From contig NC_079884.1 of the NCBI RefSeq assembly GCF_029227915.1, positions 17,858,001 to 17,922,000 of the forward strand: a DNA stretch of 64,000 bases, in the 5' to 3' direction. The notes under the pieces are model-generated. The model was not told the origin of the DNA. It did not search any database and saw only the letters and a list, made by a program, of their open reading frames with translations. This document shows, piece after piece, positions 62,461-64,000 of this stretch (the stretch's first letter is position 1; every line of letters begins with the position of its first letter). The stretch comes from Hydractinia symbiolongicarpus (lineage: Eukaryota; Cnidaria; Hydrozoa; Anthoathecata; Hydractiniidae). Made by a program: the position numbers and the translations under genes.

Positions 62461-64000
62461 TTGTATAAATTTTATTCTGTTTTTTTTTCTCACACAGGGT
62501 TTCATAAAACGGTACTCTTGGCTGGTGACCAAAAATCTATTGAAATATGCTCTCCAGCGTACAGCGAGCCATGCAGTATACAAAAATTTGTAGTTCTTAA
62601 AGGGGCGTCGAACCGGTTAAAATGTTTACATTCCGTATATCCCCGGCACATATTAAAAATCCGGCAAACGCGTTTTGCGCCATGAACAGACCAGCGCACT
62701 TTGCTCCCTGGTTCAATATTTTTTTATATTACAAAGAAATATTTCACCAAGACTCATTCTAGATGAAAACATTACGGAGCTTCATACCGCGCAGGTCTGG
62801 GCACTAGCGAAGCGCGGGACAAATTTTTATATCCCCCGCAGAGCTAAGAAAAACATGCAGTATATACGCAGAGAATTATTCACTTTTTCCTTTGTATTTT
62901 CACCTTTTAAACTGGTGCGATATATTGATTTTACAATTATTTAAAGGGAGGATACTCAGTATTGACATTAAATTGCATGTTATGAAAGTTCAAGACCTAA
63001 ACTTGGTTATTAATTTAATTGCTTCAAGTTGTGGGGTACACTTATCATGAAAGTTGGCAGTCAAAAGAGAAAGAAACCTTATTTTGGTAGCTAGTTCCAC
63101 CACAAGTTTTAATATTGTCTTAAAAATATCACAGTGCTGATCAAAGAGGAATTGTTAGCATGTCATTCAAGATTTATATAGCTACTAGTACACCAAAAAT
63201 AATGTAGCACATTAAACACAAGTAAAGAAAACAATGGGTTTTTTTTTCTAAACTAATAGTTTCATGCCCATTAAAAAGATACCTAGCTAGCTATAATATT
63301 AAAAAACAATTCCAAAATTTCTTTATTTATGTTTGCTAGGAAACTTTATTTAACTAACCAGGGGCGAAGCTACCTACATTTTTTATAAACCAAATTAAAA
63401 ATTGTCAAAAAGCTGGCTGTATCTGTCTCATAGTTTTTGTTAGCTAAGGGTCACACTGGGTCACTCATATATATCGTAGCCTTATTCATAGAGTAATCGA
63501 TATATAGGTGGTCAAGTGCCAAGATGCTAAAAATAGGATCATAAAAACTCATTTCTAATATCACTCAACTTCAAAAAACATCAAACAGTGCAGTTGGAAC
63601 ACCAACTTTGCCTTAAAAATTGCTACGCCTCAATTTTGCATTGAAATAATTTTTTGGAATAATCTGTAAAGTACAAAAGTTTCGACCATTATTTTTGGCT
63701 TAACGTCCGTTTTCCATGCTAGCATGGGTTGGACGGGGTATATTGATGACCCTCTTCCAATCTGATCTAGACTGTGTTAGATCTAAACTCAACTTCCTCT
63801 GTATCAAGTCTGTCCTTATAACCTCCTGCCAAGTCTTTCCCGGTCTGCCTCTGGGCTTTGCCCCAGGAACTATCAAGTCTCTACACTTTCTTACCCAATT
63901 ATCCTCCTCCATTCTTTCCAAGTGCCCCAGCCAATTCAATCTTCTTATCTGGATAACATCTTTAATTCTACGGAGACTTAGCCTGCTTCTTAGCTCATCT
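62461..64000 (-). repeat. Right arm of giant inverted repeat (cut by window end)
   Basis: Reverse complement of 60250-61789. It ends inside the mirrored retrotransposon copy, so the true arm is longer than 1540 bp. Confidence 0.93.
63695..64000 (-). mobile_element. Non-LTR element, copy 3 (partial, mirrored copy 2)
   Basis: Encodes on the minus strand 'MNWLGHLERMEEDNWVRKC' and 'GAKPRGRPGKTWQEVIRT', identical to the end of copy 2. It continues past the window. Confidence 0.9.

Overview
The window is AT-rich animal DNA with short exons, many nested transposons and satellites. It is most probably cnidarian, perhaps hydrozoan. This is inferred from the repeat style (many GCTAGCTA runs, TGACGTCA-rich dispersed repeats) and from the Polinton gene set; no marker gene proves it. 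The only host gene I recognise is RINT1/Tip20-like on the minus strand: three exons at 7116-8455 with correct splice sites and phases, and two weaker candidate exons near 22.1-22.8 kb. No rRNA, tRNA or CRISPR array was seen.

Layout. 1-2 kb: degenerate AT-rich repeats. 2.06-5.66 kb: five head-to-tail copies of a dispersed repeat (repeat A) rich in TGACGTCA palindromes. 5.8-6.8 kb: a Harbinger deletion derivative. 7.1-8.5 kb: RINT1-like exons. 9.2-16 kb: more repeat A, hit by a 3.2-kb APE-type non-LTR retrotransposon and by a short 5'-truncated copy. 16-20.4 kb: a second repeat pair (repeat B) with a nested MITE. 24.5-28.8 kb: a retrotransposon stub, a 51-bp satellite, a decayed Harbinger-like element and an (AT)108 microsatellite. 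30.2-32.6 kb: a PIF/Harbinger element with both ORFs open but the transposase N-terminus missing. 33.8-34.4 kb: a MITE. 34.76-38.02 kb: a foldback-like element whose inverted ends are built of tandem ~80-90 bp units. 39.03-55.96 kb: a 16.9-kb Polinton/Maverick. 56.6-57.0 kb: a GC-rich MITE. 57.2-60.6 kb: a second copy of the non-LTR element. 60.25-64.0 kb: a very large, essentially perfect inverted repeat that runs off the window.

The Polinton is the centrepiece. It has ~385-bp TIRs, a 6-bp palindromic target duplication and about 20 genes. The replication and mobility set is protein-primed-type DNA polymerase B and an RVE integrase. The virion set is a packaging ATPase, a capsid-like protein, a penton-like protein and several conserved Maverick proteins. 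Cargo includes a BRO-N protein, a Fic-domain fragment, a SAP-like protein, a Cys-rich protein and a 27-residue ankyrin-like repeat protein. The copy is partly decayed: polymerase, ATPase, integrase, capsid-like gene and two Maverick-specific genes carry stops or frameshifts, while about ten ORFs remain open. No adenain-type protease was recognised.

Three features look like a coherent expression system. An A/T-rich motif of the type TATAATAAATG overlaps or closely precedes start codons on both strands. Strong hairpins sit just after gene ends, several shared by convergent genes and one containing both stop codons. The inner TIR carries a promoter-like block plus the first ~45 codons of both terminal genes, so polymerase and ankyrin-like protein share a leader. 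The upstream block recurs a third time in front of an internal membrane-protein gene.
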